Origin: Desulfobacteraceae bacterium
GTDB taxonomy: Bacteria > Desulfobacterota > Desulfobacteria > Desulfobacterales > Desulfosarcinaceae
Length of the DNA stretch: 53,035 nt
Direction of reading: 5' to 3'
Assembly: GCA_024230435.1 (NCBI GenBank)
Contig: JAAERL010000587.1
Span: 1-53,035, forward strand
In this document: positions 52,409 through 53,035 of the stretch, in pieces
Layout of the letters: every line of letters begins with the position of its first letter
Numbering within the stretch: position 1 is the stretch's first letter
Notes under the pieces: generated by a model
The model's input: the letters and a program-made list of their open reading frames with translations, nothing else
Told to the model about the DNA's origin: nothing
The model's database searches: none
Translations under genes and position numbers: made by a program

Positions 52409-53035
52409 TTATACCTCAAAATGACCGATTAGATAATGGATAAAACAACCACCGCCGCCGCCACCACCGCCACCGCGGCCGCTTGCTGGCTCCTCATCGC
52501 AGGCATCTCCGATACCGTCACCGTCTGAATCAGTCTGATTGGTATTTTTCTCATCTATGCAATTATCGCAGGCATCACCAACACCGTCTTTGTCTGTATC
52601 CGCCTGATAGGGATTGGAGACATACGGGCAATTATCGTTGACATCTGAAACATTGTCGCCGTCATCGTCATCGTCATCATCATCATCGTCATCATCGTCG
52701 TCATCATCATCGTCGTCATCATCATCGTCGTCATCATCGTCATCGCAGGCATCACCATAGTCATCGTTGTCTGAATCAGCCTGATCGGGGTTGGAGATGT
52801 CCTGACAATTATCGCAGGCATCACCATAGTCATCGTTGTCTGAATCAGCCTGATCGGGGTTGGAGATGTCCTGACAATTATCGCAGGCATCACCATAGTC
52901 ATCGCCGTCTGAATTAGCCTGATCGGCATTTTCCTTGTCTATGCAATTATCGCAGGCATCACCAACACCGTCTTTGTCTGTATCCGCCTGATCGGCATTA
53001 GCTGTCAGCGGGCAATTATCGTTGATATCTAAAAC
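52409..53035 (-). CDS. Thrombospondin type 3 repeat protein with 28 consecutive Asp, N-terminus outside the window
   Basis: The minus strand is open from the right edge to a TAA at 52411-52409, leaving 208 residues. They form 23-residue calcium-binding repeats (DACDNC....NPDQADSD.DG.G) at 69-bp spacing; the units at 52745-52813 and 52814-52882 are identical. At 52661-52744 lie 28 codons for Asp only (GAT and GAC mixed). After two more repeats, the end is SGRG and a run of eight Gly, then CFIHYLIGHFEV. This resembles the Gly-rich CFIATAAYG tail of many deltaproteobacterial surface proteins, but the usual residues after CFI are missing. It is likely a secreted calcium-binding protein. Confidence 0.8.
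   Translation of the reverse strand, partial: VLDINDNCPLTANADQADTDKDGVGDACDNCIDKENADQANSDGDDYGDACDNCQDISNPDQADSDNDDYGDACDNCQDISNPDQADSDNDDYGDACDDDDDDDDDDDDDDDDDDDDDDDDDDDDGDNVSDVNDNCPYVSNPYQADTDKDGVGDACDNCIDEKNTNQTDSDGDGIGDACDEEPASGRGGGGGGGGGCFIHYLIGHFEV

Noticed and set aside
52555-52929. 124-codon Met/Thr-rich minus-strand frame
   Set aside because: It is the out-of-frame reading of the Asp-rich repeats; the in-frame reading gives clear TSP type 3 units.
52499-53018. CRISPR-like regular spacing at the right edge
   Set aside because: The 69-bp periodicity is coding: units keep frame and encode calcium-binding repeats, with no unique spacers.

Overview
The window looks like a chromosome segment from a sulfate-reducing deltaproteobacterium (Desulfobacterota, most like Desulfobacterales). 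The main reason is a complete dsrMKJOP operon for the membrane complex of dissimilatory sulfite reduction, with a DsrJ that keeps its three haem motifs. The gene orders rplU-rpmA-obgE-nadD-rsfS-gpmI and lpxC-DUF4390-ntrY-ntrX-rsmD also fit, as do several small SRB-type conserved proteins (an RsbRD-like protein, an IscU-like scaffold, an HsdR-N-like protein). Base composition is moderate, with AT-rich intergenic DNA. This placement is inference; no rRNA gene is present.

Layout. 1-4.9 kb: two divergent repeat proteins, an ankyrin protein running off the left edge and an 883-residue ankyrin plus TPR protein. 4.9-5.5 kb: a Mor-like regulator with a 13-base G/C homopolymer, between short repeats. 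5.5-17.2 kb: a transport region holding an OprP/OprO-type porin, a LysR regulator, two CYTH-type proteins, a tctCBA tripartite transporter, a DUF47-PiT phosphate transporter pair and a membrane metallophosphoesterase. 17.7-25.7 kb: an IscU-like scaffold, an RsbRD-like protein, dsrMKJOP and a MOT1-type sulfate/molybdate transporter. 25.6-33.6 kb: a tRNA dihydrouridine synthase, the L21-L27-Obg-NadD-RsfS cluster, phosphoglycerate mutase, an EamA permease and two small conserved proteins. 33.8-37.2 kb: an ECF sigma/anti-sigma pair, HU and the ComM/YifB ATPase. 38-44 kb: LpxC, DUF4390, NtrY, NtrX and RsmD. 44.3-47.1 kb: an orphan CheR and an HDOD protein. 47.5-53 kb: a secreted metallophosphoesterase with DNRLRE-like, PKD and dockerin-like parts, a secreted thioredoxin-like/TPR protein, a class IV aminotransferase, and the C-terminal end of a thrombospondin type 3 repeat protein with 28 consecutive aspartates.

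The intergenic DNA is rich in small dispersed repeats. I found four families: a MITE-like element with terminal inverted repeats (two long copies, one short, one end-only remnant), a 52-bp motif that accompanies three of those copies in the same orientation, a palindrome-ended element of about 80 bp (two copies), and a REP-like hairpin placed after stop codons (two copies). No tRNA, rRNA, CRISPR array or complete insertion sequence was recognised.

The observations I would check first are: the NtrX-type activator with GAFAGA in place of GAFTGA, the homopolymer in the mor-like gene, the MITE-like family and its partner repeat, the two CYTH proteins beside tctCBA and a phosphate transporter, the poly-Asp protein, and the repeat proteins at the left edge.
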